Assembly (NCBI GenBank): GCA_002841885.1
Contig: PHBE01000003.1
Location: 146,592 to 210,591, forward strand
Length of the DNA: 64,000 bases
Direction of reading: 5' to 3'
Origin: Deltaproteobacteria bacterium HGW-Deltaproteobacteria-18
GTDB lineage: Bacteria > Desulfobacterota > Desulfovibrionia > Desulfovibrionales > Desulfomicrobiaceae
Below are positions 53,533-62,473 of the stretch, in pieces (positions within the stretch are counted from its first letter, which is position 1; the number at the start of each line of letters is the position of its first letter). Both the position numbers and the translations under genes were made by a program. The notes beneath the pieces are model-generated. The model saw only the letters and a program-made list of their open reading frames with translations. It did no database searches and was not told where the DNA came from.

Positions 53533-54834
53533 ATGAAAATATTGAATTGCGTTCTGAGCATGATCTTCCTCTTTTCCTTGTCCGCCTGGGGCGCGGAAAC
53601 GTTGACGATGAGGGAGGCCGTCGAGATCGGGCTCAAGTCCAATCCATCCATACTGGGCGCACGCGAGGCGCTTTTTGCCTCGGACTATGCCGTCAAGTCG
53701 GCCAAGGCCGCTTTTGGGCCGTCTCTGAGCACGCAGTATGGCTATACACGGCTCGACGAGCGTCCGCAGTCATTCGGGATCAACGCAGGCACGCTGGACA
53801 ATTGGGAGCTGGCCTTCAATGTGCACCAGCCACTATTTACGGGTTTCAACCTGCTGACGACTCATGAAAAGGCCATCTTGCAGAAGGAGCAGGTCACATC
53901 GCAGATCGATAATGTCGAGTTACGATTGATCGTTGCCATTCAGGACTCGTTCCTGTTTTTGCTGCAGGCGCGGGAGAATGTCCGTTCCGCCGAGGATTCA
54001 CTTGTCAGGCTGCGGTCGCAGCTGAAGGTGAACACCGCGTTCTACGAGGTCGGCCTGCGTCCCAAGCTCGACATGCTGCAGGCCGAGGTGGACGTGGCCA
54101 CGGCCGAGCAGTTGCTGCTGACCGCAAAAAACAACGAGGCGACCTTGAACGCCCAGTTGAACACGCTGCTCGGCAAGAGCGTGGAGGAGGATGTGGAGTA
54201 TGTCGGAGAGTTGCGGTATTTTCCCATGCCTTTGACCCTTGAAGAATGCCTGGAGCGCGCGGGCCGGCATCGACCGGATCTGCGTATTGCCCGTCAGGCG
54301 GTCATGCTGGCCGAAAAAGACAAGGTGCTGGCGGCGGTGCCTTATTATCCGCAGGTGGCTGCCGACTTCAATTACATTCGCCAAGGGGAGGAGCCTCTGG
54401 TGCAAGGGGGGGATTACCATACGCCCAGCCAGTGGAACGCGCAGGTCGGAATGAAGTGGACTTTTTTCGAATGGGGAAAGACCTATTACGGGGAAAAGCA
54501 GGCGGAGAAGAATGTGAGCCGCTTAAGTCAGGAGTATGTGAATCTTGAGAATGACGCTTCGTTCGAGGTCAAAAAAAGTTTTTTGCAGATTCAGGCCGCC
54601 GAAAAGCGCATCTCTGCCGCCAGGCAGGGCCTGATCGCCGCCAAGGAGAGCTACCGCATGGCCGTGGCCAGGTATGAGGCTCAGGTGGGCACAAATACTG
54701 ATGTGCTTGACGCTCAATCCAAGCAGACGCTCAGCGAAGCCAGTCTGCATGTGGCGATGTCTGATTATGAGCGGTCCGTGGCCGCGCTTTACGGGGCCAT
54801 GGGTCAAAGAAATCCTGAACTTTTGCCGCAGTGA
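53533..54834 (+). CDS. TolC-family outer-membrane efflux protein
   Basis: A 433-residue protein with a signal peptide (about 1-20, ending SAWGAE) and two TolC/OEP repeats of long alpha-barrel helices. The helices recur at about 125-205 and 335-415 (AVARYEAQVGTNTDVLDAQ in the second). It forms the outer-membrane duct of tripartite efflux or type I secretion. No partner membrane-fusion or pump gene is adjacent. The ATG at 53533 follows CGGAG; a GTG at 53527 is possible. Confidence 0.88.
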   Translation: MKILNCVLSMIFLFSLSAWGAETLTMREAVEIGLKSNPSILGAREALFASDYAVKSAKAAFGPSLSTQYGYTRLDERPQSFGINAGTLDNWELAFNVHQPLFTGFNLLTTHEKAILQKEQVTSQIDNVELRLIVAIQDSFLFLLQARENVRSAEDSLVRLRSQLKVNTAFYEVGLRPKLDMLQAEVDVATAEQLLLTAKNNEATLNAQLNTLLGKSVEEDVEYVGELRYFPMPLTLEECLERAGRHRPDLRIARQAVMLAEKDKVLAAVPYYPQVAADFNYIRQGEEPLVQGGDYHTPSQWNAQVGMKWTFFEWGKTYYGEKQAEKNVSRLSQEYVNLENDASFEVKKSFLQIQAAEKRISAARQGLIAAKESYRMAVARYEAQVGTNTDVLDAQSKQTLSEASLHVAMSDYERSVAALYGAMGQRNPELLPQ

Positions 54835-54876
54835 AAACTGGCTGGTTCGTTTTTAAGGCTTGAAGTCCAATACCGC

Positions 54877-54911
54877 AAAAGCCGGGTCCCTTTCAGGATC
54901 CGGCTTTTTTT
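54877..54911. terminator. Shared bidirectional terminator
   Basis: AAGCCGGGTCC pairs with GGATCCGGCTT (one G-T pair), with A-rich and T-rich flanks (seven T at 54905-54911), so it works for both the tolC-like gene and the converging Lon gene. The Lon stop codon (54893-54895) falls in its loop. Confidence 0.85.
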
Positions 54912-57328
54912 ATGCTTTTTCTTCTGGGCATGGAGCATTTCTTTTCCGCAAGAACAGCCAACTCGGTCAGCCTCTCGTCCACGGCCGCATAGATGGAATT
55001 TTGCGAAAAACGACCGTCTTTCAATCGTTCTCCAGCCCTTTTGCCGGTCAGGAACTCCATGGCCTCCTCAATGGTGCTCACGGGATGAATGTGGAACTGT
55101 CCGTCCTTTATGGCCTGCAGCACATTGTCCCTGAGTACCAGGTGCACGATGTTGTCCCGGGGCAACAGTACGCCCTGCTGGCCGGTGAGGCCGCGTCGCC
55201 TGCAAACCTCGAAAAAGCCCTCCACCTTGTGCGTGACTCCGCCGACGGCCATGATGGCCCCCGACTGGGAGATGGCCCCGGTGAAGGCCAGATCGAGCCG
55301 GATCGGCACGTTTGAAAGGGCGGAGAGAAGGGCGGCGAGTTCCGCGCCGGACGCCGAATCCCCATCGACCTGGGCGTAGCTTTGCTCGAAGCAGAGGCTG
55401 CCGGTCAGAACGAGCGGCTTGTTGCGGGCGAACAGGTTCACGAAATAACTTTTGAGGATCATCATGCCCTTTGTATGGATCGGGCCGCCGAGTTCGGCTT
55501 CGCGCTCCAGGTCCATGATGCCGCCATGTCCCACGCCCACCGTACAGGATATCTGGTGCGGCAGACCCATGACGTAATCCCCGACCTGGGTCACGGACAG
55601 GCCGTTGGCCACGCCCACGCCCTGGCCCTGGGTGCGGACCTTGATGGATCTGCGATCGTATTCGCGCAGGAATTCCTCCTGGTACAGATTGGTCCTGTAT
55701 TCGCGTTCTTCCAGCGCCTGTTTTACGATGACGGCGTCAATAGCCCGTTTGTCCTGGGTGATGGCCAGGGCATTGGACTCGATCATGATCTCCCGCAAAT
55801 GCGAAAAGTGCAGGGACAGGCGTTCCCGATCTTCAGCCATGCGGGTGGAGTAGTTCACCAGTTCTGCGAAGGCGTCCTTTGTGAATCCGCGCAGGCCGGT
55901 TTCGCGACCGGCGCGGTCCAGGGCCTGGGCATATCCGGTAATGGATTCGGGATTGCGTTCAACGGTGTCCTGGATATGTGCCTTGAGCTTGAATATCTTT
56001 CGGAACCGTTCGTCATGCATGTAGAGCAATTCGTATGTCTCATCATCGCCGATGAGCAGAACCTTTAGGGAAAGCGGGATCGGGTCTGGACTGATGGTGC
56101 GGGTGCGCAGCAGGTCGTAATGATCCGTGGGATCGTCCAAGCTCGACTGTTTGGTGCGCAGGCAGCGCAGCAGGCCTTCCCATGCGGCGGGGTGGTTCAG
56201 CAGGTCGTCAACGCGCAGGATGAGGAATCCGCCATTGGCGCGATGTATCGCCCCGGCCTTGATCAGGGAGAAATCGGTGTAGTAGGTGCCCCATTCCGTT
56301 TCACGCTCCACGCATCCGAGGAGGTTGAAAAAGCCGGGGTTGATTTCCTTGACCACGGGTGCGCCGTTGACTTCGGAATTGTCCACAAAGAGGTTGACGT
56401 CGTAGCGCTGAAAAAAGGAGTCTGACAGTCCTTCGCCCTGTTGCTCCGGGCCGGTGCGGGGTTCGCGTTCCTGTCGGCCCTGATAGTGCGTCAGGTTTTC
56501 GAGGATGTCTTCCTTGAACGATTCGAAATATTTTTTGAGAGCCTTGTTTTCAGCGAATTTCTTGTGGATGGGCATAAGCAGACGGTCCACGAGGCTTGCC
56601 GCATGCTCTTGCGCCAACTGAACTTCCTTGGCCCGAAATTCCTGCTCGCTTTTGTTGACCAGTCGTGAAAGGTCCGCGATGGTATTCAGCACGGCACTGC
56701 TTTGATCCTTGAGGACTTTCTTCTGGGAGGATTCAAGACGCTCGAATTCTTCAGAGCTGAGGACCTTGCCGTCCACCAGGGGCGTCAGTGAAACCGCGCC
56801 GGTATCGTCGATGTTCAGGCTGAATCCTTTCTTCTGGGCGGCTTCATCCATCCTGTCCATCAGATCGTCCCGCACCAGGGCCAGCTTGGTGAAGAGCTTG
56901 TTCTGGAGGCGAAGATAGCTGGCCTGCTCGAAATGGCGCGGCAGATCGCGGCGAAGACGCTTTACGATGCGCTGCAGGTTTTCCTTGAGAACTTTTCCCT
57001 GGCCGGGCGTCATGCTGACCAGGAGCGGCTTGTCGGGATTGTCGAAGTTGTTCAGGTAGACGAGGTCTGGAGGCGTCGTTCCTGCCTCGGCCCGGGGGAG
57101 AAGAAAGTTTTCGACCAGGTATGTCCGCCCAAGTCCAGGTTCTCCGGCGACGTAAACATTATATTCCATGCCGGGTATGGAGAGGCCCATTTCAAGGGCC
57201 TTGCGAGCCCGTGGCTGGAACAGGCAAACGGCGTTGGTGTTTTCGCGGATATCGTTGCTGCGCAGGATCTTGCGCGGATCCGGCTCGATCTTGAGTTGGC
57301 GGGCTTTGAGTTCAGGGATGTTTTTCAT
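54893..57328 (-). CDS. Lon-family ATP-dependent protease (AAA_32 type)
   Basis: An 811-residue protein of the LonB-like group. An N-terminal AAA+ region has the P-loop GEPGLGRTYL, where Arg replaces the usual Lys as is common in this subfamily, followed by a long coiled-coil insertion (about 165-290) and a Walker B-like ANGGFLILR. The C-terminal Lon protease domain has the catalytic Ser in DGDSASGAELAALL and Lys in THKVEGFFEVC. The ATG at 57328 begins MKNIPELK; an alternative at 57349 has no site. Likely role is stress-related protein turnover. Confidence 0.9.
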   Translation of the reverse strand: MKNIPELKARQLKIEPDPRKILRSNDIRENTNAVCLFQPRARKALEMGLSIPGMEYNVYVAGEPGLGRTYLVENFLLPRAEAGTTPPDLVYLNNFDNPDKPLLVSMTPGQGKVLKENLQRIVKRLRRDLPRHFEQASYLRLQNKLFTKLALVRDDLMDRMDEAAQKKGFSLNIDDTGAVSLTPLVDGKVLSSEEFERLESSQKKVLKDQSSAVLNTIADLSRLVNKSEQEFRAKEVQLAQEHAASLVDRLLMPIHKKFAENKALKKYFESFKEDILENLTHYQGRQEREPRTGPEQQGEGLSDSFFQRYDVNLFVDNSEVNGAPVVKEINPGFFNLLGCVERETEWGTYYTDFSLIKAGAIHRANGGFLILRVDDLLNHPAAWEGLLRCLRTKQSSLDDPTDHYDLLRTRTISPDPIPLSLKVLLIGDDETYELLYMHDERFRKIFKLKAHIQDTVERNPESITGYAQALDRAGRETGLRGFTKDAFAELVNYSTRMAEDRERLSLHFSHLREIMIESNALAITQDKRAIDAVIVKQALEEREYRTNLYQEEFLREYDRRSIKVRTQGQGVGVANGLSVTQVGDYVMGLPHQISCTVGVGHGGIMDLEREAELGGPIHTKGMMILKSYFVNLFARNKPLVLTGSLCFEQSYAQVDGDSASGAELAALLSALSNVPIRLDLAFTGAISQSGAIMAVGGVTHKVEGFFEVCRRRGLTGQQGVLLPRDNIVHLVLRDNVLQAIKDGQFHIHPVSTIEEAMEFLTGKRAGERLKDGRFSQNSIYAAVDERLTELAVLAEKKCSMPRRKSIKKAGS

Positions 57329-57349
57329 TGATTCTCGTGCTGCCGGCAT

Positions 57350-57600
57350 TTATGCCGGGCTTGTTGATTTCGAGTCAGGGCATAGTGCGAATAGGTCCTG
57401 CTGGCAAGCTGGCCGATCCCGGCACGATTGAGTCGGAGGAATGCTCAATTCGCGCGCGGAGCATAGGCGGAGGGGCTTTAAAATTCATCAGGCGAAAAAC
57501 TTTGGTTGACGCGAAGTTGGGGGGTGTGGTAGCCCCGACTTCGATTTGTGATTTATTGCACGAACGATCTGGGACAGTAAAAACCCATCGAGACGAACAC
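57350..57600. other. Divergent control region of lon-like gene and atp genes
   Basis: No gene is seen in these 251 bp. An 11-bp stem (57512-57522 with 57533-57543, one G-T pair) lies in the atp leader without a T-run, so it is a structured 5' end rather than a terminator. A TTGACG at 57506 is a possible -35. Confidence 0.45.
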
Positions 57601-57864
57601 ATGCTCTTTAACAGGAAAAATTCCAAACATTTCGAATCGCTGGGTATTGCTTCGGTGATGGGGCTTCAGCTGGTGTCCGGGGTGATCGTGGGCTTTGCCA
57701 TGGGTTACTACCTCGACAAATTTTTCGAAACAAAGCCTTGGTTGACGCTGATTTTTTTGGTGTTTGGCATCATCGCCGGATACAGAAACATGTTTCGAGA
57801 AATGCAGCGGATCCAAAAAAAAGAAGCGGAAGCCGATGCTCGCAACAATGCAGAAGAAGATTGA
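57601..57864 (+). CDS. AtpZ/AtpI-family protein
   Basis: An 87-residue protein with two membrane segments (about 16-40 and 46-66) and the family core GLQLVSGVIVGFAMGYYLDKFF, ending in a charged coil. These proteins precede the F0 genes and may help c-ring assembly or Mg2+ supply. The ATG at 57601 is used. The next start overlaps its end by 29 bp. Confidence 0.85.
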   Translation: MLFNRKNSKHFESLGIASVMGLQLVSGVIVGFAMGYYLDKFFETKPWLTLIFLVFGIIAGYRNMFREMQRIQKKEAEADARNNAEED

Positions 57865-58252
57865 GCGCGTTCTTTACGCCCGGGGATTTCATGTCCCGGA
57901 AGTGCGGAAGATGGCGTTACGGCAGGTATATTTTCTGCTGGGAGTGCTGCCGGCGCTGGCGTTTGGCTGGAAGGGGGTTGACCTGGCTACCGGAGTTCTG
58001 CTGGGAACGCTCAACTTTCTGGCGCTGGCCAAGTTGATTCAGGAATTGGTCTATTTGCAAAAAAGTGCGGTGGTTGTTCAGATTTTCAGTTTTTACGGAC
58101 GCCTGCTGATAACGGCACTGGCTTTTTATGTGCTGATCGCCCATCTGGGTTCTTCTGGCGTCTGGTTACTGATGGGTTTTTCCACTGTGCTGATCAATAT
58201 TTTGCTTTGGGGAATGTCACAATTTTTGGGGAAAACTTCTAAGGAGGCGTAA
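57836..58252 (+). CDS. atpI: ATP synthase subunit I
   Basis: A 138-residue protein with four hydrophobic segments (about 33-50, 53-70, 82-102, 108-130), typical of the ATP synthase I family that aids c-ring assembly. The ATG at 57836 follows GCGGAAG; the ATG at 57848 (MQKKIERVL) is a plausible alternative without a site. It is 2 bp upstream of atpB. Confidence 0.85.
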   Translation: MLATMQKKIERVLYARGFHVPEVRKMALRQVYFLLGVLPALAFGWKGVDLATGVLLGTLNFLALAKLIQELVYLQKSAVVVQIFSFYGRLLITALAFYVLIAHLGSSGVWLLMGFSTVLINILLWGMSQFLGKTSKEA

Positions 58253-58254
58253 GA

Positions 58255-58959
58255 ATGGCGGGGAATTTACATCCAATTTTCTTAGTAGAGGAAGCAGTAA
58301 AAGCCATTGGTCTCGTGGACGCTCATGGTCACAGCTTGATACCGGGCCAAGTCCTCCACGCGTGGGTGGTCATGGGCGTGCTCATAACGCTTGGCATATT
58401 GGCCACGAAAAAACTGTCCCTTGTTCCTAAAGGGTTGCAGAATTTTTTTGAACTGCTCATCGAATCACTTGAGAATTTTGTCGTTGCCAACATGGGCGAA
58501 GACGGTCGAAAGGTTTTCCCGGTACTTGCGACCCTTTTCATCTTCATCCTGTTCAGTAACTACGAAGGGCTGGTGCCCGGTCTGGACGCTCCGACTGCGA
58601 ACATCAACACCACTCTGGCCATGGCCGTGTTCGTGTTTGTGTACTACCAGTACTGGGGCTTCAAGCTGCATGGATTTCACTACGTCCATCATTTTACCGG
58701 CCCGGTGCCGTGGCTTGCTCCGCTTATCTTCCCCATTGAAGTAATCGGGCATTTCGCGCGCATGCTTTCACTTTCTTTGCGTCTTTTCGGAAATATCAAG
58801 GGCGAGGAAATCGTACTGGTTCTGCTGTTCATGCTGGCCCCGGTCGTCTCCACCGTTCCGATTTACTTCCTGTTCATGTTGCTGAAAGTCATCCAGGCTT
58901 TGGTCTTCTTCATGCTCTCCATGCTCTATCTGAAGGGCGCATTCGAAGAAGCGCATTAA
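58255..58959 (+). CDS. atpB: F0F1 ATP synthase subunit a
   Basis: A 234-residue membrane stator with five or six segments. The essential Arg is in LSLSLRLFGNIKGEE of helix 5, with VIQALVFFMLSMLYLKGA in the last helix. AAGGAGG lies before the start. The b, delta and F1 subunit genes are not in the window, so the ATP synthase genes are split. Confidence 0.96.
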   Translation: MAGNLHPIFLVEEAVKAIGLVDAHGHSLIPGQVLHAWVVMGVLITLGILATKKLSLVPKGLQNFFELLIESLENFVVANMGEDGRKVFPVLATLFIFILFSNYEGLVPGLDAPTANINTTLAMAVFVFVYYQYWGFKLHGFHYVHHFTGPVPWLAPLIFPIEVIGHFARMLSLSLRLFGNIKGEEIVLVLLFMLAPVVSTVPIYFLFMLLKVIQALVFFMLSMLYLKGAFEEAH

Positions 58960-59019
58960 TTTGGGGGAAATGGTCTTTTCGACCACTAATCATTATACGT
59001 TTTAGGAGGTTTTTGAATC

Positions 59020-59343
59020 ATGCGTAAAGGTTTTCTGTCCGTACTGGCCACTGTCGCCCTGGTAGCTGTCGCTTCTTCCGCTTTTGCCGCTGACGCTGCT
59101 CCCGAAGTCATCTCCACCATCGCTTGGGCTGCTTCCTTGGGAATGGCCATCGCCGCTGCTGGTTGTGGCATCGCTCAGGGTCTTGCCGTTAAGGCTGCTT
59201 GCGAAGGCACTGCCCGCAACCCCGAAGCTTCCGGCAAAATCACTGTGACCATGCTGATCGGTCTTGCACTGATCGAATCTCTGGCCATCTACGCTCTGGT
59301 TGTTAACCTGATCCTGCTGTTCGCCAACCCCTTCGTTGGCTAA
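59020..59343 (+). CDS. atpE: F0F1 ATP synthase subunit c (with signal peptide)
   Basis: A 107-residue precursor. A cleavable signal (1-23, ending SSAFA) precedes the two-helix c subunit (about 84 residues). The ion-binding carboxylate is Glu86 in [10 protein letters not shown]. Gln53 in helix 1, Ser87 and Tyr91 occupy the positions of the Na+-ring ligands Gln32, Ser66 and Tyr70 of Ilyobacter, with the same 33-residue Gln-to-Glu spacing. TTAGGAGG precedes the start. A strong terminator follows. Confidence 0.95.
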   Translation: MRKGFLSVLATVALVAVASSAFAADAAPEVISTIAWAASLGMAIAAAGCGIAQGLAVKAACEGTARNPEASGKITVTMLIGLALIESLAIYALVVNLILLFANPFVG

Positions 59344-59355
59344 CTCTGATCGAAG

Positions 59356-59387
59356 AAGGGGGGAGGCCCTGCCTCCCCCCTTTTTTT
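59356..59387 (+). terminator. Terminator of the atp F0 operon
   Basis: GGGGGGAGGC (59358-59367) pairs perfectly with GCCTCCCCCC (59371-59380) around CCT, followed by seven T (59381-59387). Confidence 0.92.
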
Positions 59388-59431
59388 GGCTATTTTATAA
59401 ATAGCTCACAAAGTTATTGTTTGGAGTCATT

Positions 59432-60076
59432 TTGAAAAGCGCCCACATACCTCGCGCCACGATTCAGCGACTGGCTGTCTACGTACAAGTTCTGGAGACC
59501 CTCCTTCAAGAGGGCGATTCCGTCATATCTTCCGACGGTCTGGCCCGTGCTTGTGGCGTAAACCCTTCGCAGATTCGAAAGGATTTGGCTTATTTTGGTG
59601 AATTCGGCGTGCGCGGCGTTGGATACTATGTTCAGGATTTACTGACCGCCATCAAACAGTCTCTGGGCATCGACCGGACATGGAATGTCGCACTGGTCGG
59701 GGTCGGCAACCTGGGGCGGGCATTGCTCCGGCACGGTATTTTCAGGCGACGGGGATTTATTCTCGTGGGTGCCTTTGATTGCGATCCGTTCAAGATCGGC
59801 GAGGAAGTCGCCGGGTTGGAGGTCGTCTGTTCGCGCCGGCTTAAAGAGAAAGTCAGCGAACTCGAGATTGAAATAGGAATCATCACCACACCTCCCGAGC
59901 GCGCCCAGCGTGCAGCCAACTACCTGATTGAAGCTGGCGTGCGGGGCATCGTGAATTTTGCGCCAGCCAGAATTTCGGTTCCGGAAAATGTTGCCGTAGA
60001 ATACGTGGATTTCATGCACCATATTTTTTCCGTAGCCTTCAATATTTCGATCAATCAAGCCAAGGGTCTTTCCTAA
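59432..60076 (+). CDS. rex: Redox-sensing repressor Rex
   Basis: A 214-residue NADH-responsive repressor. A winged-helix domain (about 1-80, VNPSQIRKDLAYFGEFGVRG) is followed by a Rossmann domain with VALVGVGNLGRALL. Rex senses the NADH/NAD+ ratio and commonly controls energy genes. The start is TTG at 59432, 5 bp after GGAG; no ATG fits. A TCACAA half-site lies upstream near 59406, which could be part of a degenerate Rex box. Confidence 0.93.
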   Translation: MKSAHIPRATIQRLAVYVQVLETLLQEGDSVISSDGLARACGVNPSQIRKDLAYFGEFGVRGVGYYVQDLLTAIKQSLGIDRTWNVALVGVGNLGRALLRHGIFRRRGFILVGAFDCDPFKIGEEVAGLEVVCSRRLKEKVSELEIEIGIITTPPERAQRAANYLIEAGVRGIVNFAPARISVPENVAVEYVDFMHHIFSVAFNISINQAKGLS

Positions 60077-60173
60077 CTCCCTTTTTTCCAAAATCAGGTT
60101 GCGTGAATTTCGACTTGCCATTCGTCTCCGAGTGGTTTAGTTGTCCTCTCTCTTTTGAAACTGGAGGTTTCCC

Positions 60174-60383
60174 ATGAAGAAAGATTTGCATCCCAAAGTT
60201 TATGAAACCGCAGTACGTTGTGCCTGCGGATACGAGTTCGCCACCAAGTCCACTGTCGGTGCGGAACTCAATGTTGAAATCTGTTCACATTGCCACCCCT
60301 TTTTCACGGGTGAGCAGCGTTTTATCGACTCGGCCGGTCGTATCGACAGGTTCAGAAAGAAATACGCCAGCCTGGCAAAATAA
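60174..60383 (+). CDS. rpmE: Ribosomal protein bL31 (zinc form)
   Basis: A 69-residue ribosomal protein with the zinc set Cys16, Cys18, Cys37 and Cys40, the C+ type. [20 protein letters not shown] is the usual C-terminal half. CTGGAGG precedes the ATG. It begins the rpmE-prfA-prmC cluster. Confidence 0.97.
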   Translation: MKKDLHPKVYETAVRCACGYEFATKSTVGAELNVEICSHCHPFFTGEQRFIDSAGRIDRFRKKYASLAK

Positions 60384-60420
60384 TTGTTGAAATTCAGCCG
60401 ACGTCGAGCACAGCATACAA

Positions 60421-61482
60421 ATGGTCGATAAATTAGAGAGTCTTGCGGCGAAATACCGCGAACTTGAGCGCGAAATGAGCACTCCTGAGATTTTTCAGGA
60501 TCAGGAGCGCTATCGGAAAATCGCCAAGAAGCATGCTGAGCTTGACGAAATCGTAAAGGCTTTTGAGCTTTATAAGACATTGCTTCGCGAGATGGCTGAA
60601 AATCAGGAATTCGCCAAGGACCCAGATCCCGAACTTTGCGAGATGGCCCAGGCTGAGATCGTCATTCTGAAAGCCAGGATCGCAGAGCAGGAGCGTTTGC
60701 TAAAGCAGCTTTTGACTCCCAAGGATCCCTTGGATGAGAAGAACATCATCCTTGAGATCCGTGCGGGCACCGGCGGCGAAGAGGCGGCTCTGTTTGTGGC
60801 AGACATCTTCAGGATGTATTCACGGTACGCTGAGTTGCATTCCTGGCGAGTGGAAGTTTTGAGCAGCAGTGACACGGGAACTGGCGGTTTCAAGGAAATT
60901 ATTGCGTCGGTGTCCGGGACCAATGTCTACAGCAAGCTCAAGTTTGAATCGGGTGCGCATCGGGTGCAGCGTGTTCCGGCAACGGAAAGTCAGGGACGCA
61001 TTCACACGTCCGCCATTACGGTCGCGATCCTGCCGGAAGCGGAAGAGGTGGATGTGAAGATCGACCCGAACGATATTCGGGTAGACGTGTTTCGCTCTTC
61101 CGGTCCGGGTGGACAGTCAGTCAATACGACAGACTCGGCGATCCGTATCACCCATCTCGCAACGGGCCTGGTTGTCATTTGTCAGGACGAGAAGTCGCAG
61201 CACAAGAATAAGGCCAAGGCACTTAAGGTGCTGCGCTCCCGTCTTCTTCAGGCCGCCCAGGATGAAACGAAAAAAGCTTACGACGACAACCGCAAGTCAC
61301 AGGTGGGCTCCGGGGATCGATCGGAACGCATCCGGACCTACAATTATCCGCAGGGGCGCGTGACCGACCATCGCATCAATCTTACGCTTTATAATCTTGA
61401 TCAGGCCATGGAAGGGCATATTGATGATATCATCGATGGACTGGTTCAGCATTACCAAGCAGAAGCCATGAAAGAAAGCTGA
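60421..61482 (+). CDS. prfA: Peptide chain release factor 1
   Basis: A 353-residue factor that reads UAA and UAG. The GGQ motif is in [17 protein letters not shown]. Domain 1 coiled coil (about 1-90) and the decoding domain (about 100-210) are complete. The stop codon lies within the stem of an intrinsic terminator. Confidence 0.97.
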   Translation: MVDKLESLAAKYRELEREMSTPEIFQDQERYRKIAKKHAELDEIVKAFELYKTLLREMAENQEFAKDPDPELCEMAQAEIVILKARIAEQERLLKQLLTPKDPLDEKNIILEIRAGTGGEEAALFVADIFRMYSRYAELHSWRVEVLSSSDTGTGGFKEIIASVSGTNVYSKLKFESGAHRVQRVPATESQGRIHTSAITVAILPEAEEVDVKIDPNDIRVDVFRSSGPGGQSVNTTDSAIRITHLATGLVVICQDEKSQHKNKAKALKVLRSRLLQAAQDETKKAYDDNRKSQVGSGDRSERIRTYNYPQGRVTDHRINLTLYNLDQAMEGHIDDIIDGLVQHYQAEAMKES

Positions 61483-61502
61483 GGAAACTCAGCTTTTTTT
61501 TT
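61477..61502 (+). terminator. Terminator between prfA and prmC
   Basis: AGCTGAG (61477-61483), GAAA loop and CTCAGCT (61488-61494) are followed by nine T. Any prmC transcript from prfA must read through it. Confidence 0.85.
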
Positions 61503-61506
61503 GCCT

Positions 61507-62349
61507 ATGCACACCCGCAAATCAATACTCGATCACTGGGAAAAATTGTTGCTGCAAAGCGGTATCGATTCGCCCCGCCTGTCTGCGCAGGTTCTGCTTG
61601 CGAGCGTCCTTGGGATCTCCAGGCTCGACATGCTCCTCGAGGGGGGAGTTCCTGTTGACGAGTCCTGTCGTTTGCGGATGAACGAACTCGGCAGTCGTCG
61701 AATGGAAGGCGAGCCTGTGGCCTATATCGTGGGTGAAAAGGAGTTCTATGGGTTTGCCTTTCAGGTCGGCCCCGAGGTGCTCATCCCCCGGCCTGAGACA
61801 GAGCTTATTCTCGACCGCCTGGTTGAATCACATAATCGGAATGCATGTCTGAGCGTTGTGGATATCGGGACCGGAAGCGGGGCGCTGGCCGTTTCGTGCG
61901 CCAAGCTATTTCCCAATTTTCGACTGGTTGCGGTAGACATATCTCCTGGCGCGCTGATGGTCGCCCGCAAGAATGCGAAGCTTCACGGCGTTGAGGACAG
62001 GATTTTGTTTCTCCAGGGCGATTTGCTCGAATCATTGCGCAGTGACTCGTTTGATATTGTTCTCGCGAATCTACCCTATGTGCCCCTGGCCACCCGGGAA
62101 GCACTGAGTCGAGAAGTGTTGTTTCACGAACCTCAAATCGCTCTTTTTGCCGGACCTGACGGGCTGGACTGTTATCGTGCGCTGGCCAGGTCGCTCCGTG
62201 GTGGAATGAAGGATGGTGCGTTGCTCCTGTGCGAAATTGATCACAGTCAGGGGGCGGCCATGGTGGAGTTGTTCAAAAGAATAGCCAAGGATGTCCGAAT
62301 AATGAAGGATTACGCAGGTCTTGACCGGGTTGTGGTTGTTGTTTTTTAG
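61507..62349 (+). CDS. prmC: Release-factor glutamine methyltransferase PrmC
   Basis: A 280-residue SAM enzyme methylating the GGQ glutamine of release factors. The N-terminal helical domain is followed by VLIPRPETE and the SAM site VVDIGTGSGALAVS. The catalytic tetrapeptide reads Asn188-Leu-Pro-Tyr191 (NLPY) where most PrmC have NPPY. The ATG at 61507 comes 5 bases after the terminator T-run and has no ribosome binding site; a TTG at 61501 is an alternative. Expression may be low. Confidence 0.9.
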   Translation: MHTRKSILDHWEKLLLQSGIDSPRLSAQVLLASVLGISRLDMLLEGGVPVDESCRLRMNELGSRRMEGEPVAYIVGEKEFYGFAFQVGPEVLIPRPETELILDRLVESHNRNACLSVVDIGTGSGALAVSCAKLFPNFRLVAVDISPGALMVARKNAKLHGVEDRILFLQGDLLESLRSDSFDIVLANLPYVPLATREALSREVLFHEPQIALFAGPDGLDCYRALARSLRGGMKDGALLLCEIDHSQGAAMVELFKRIAKDVRIMKDYAGLDRVVVVVF

Positions 62350-62473
62350 CACTAGGGGTGTTGTTTGAAGGGAACTTTTTCAAGAGTTGCTGCGCGCTAA
62401 TCGTATTTAATAGAATAATTATAGGTTGTTGGTGATGCGTCGTTAGTGGCATGAAGTTTGATAATGGGTGGTC

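Noticed and set aside
59391..59410. A full Rex operator before rex
   Set aside because: Only the TCACAA half is present; the opposite TTGTGA half is not.
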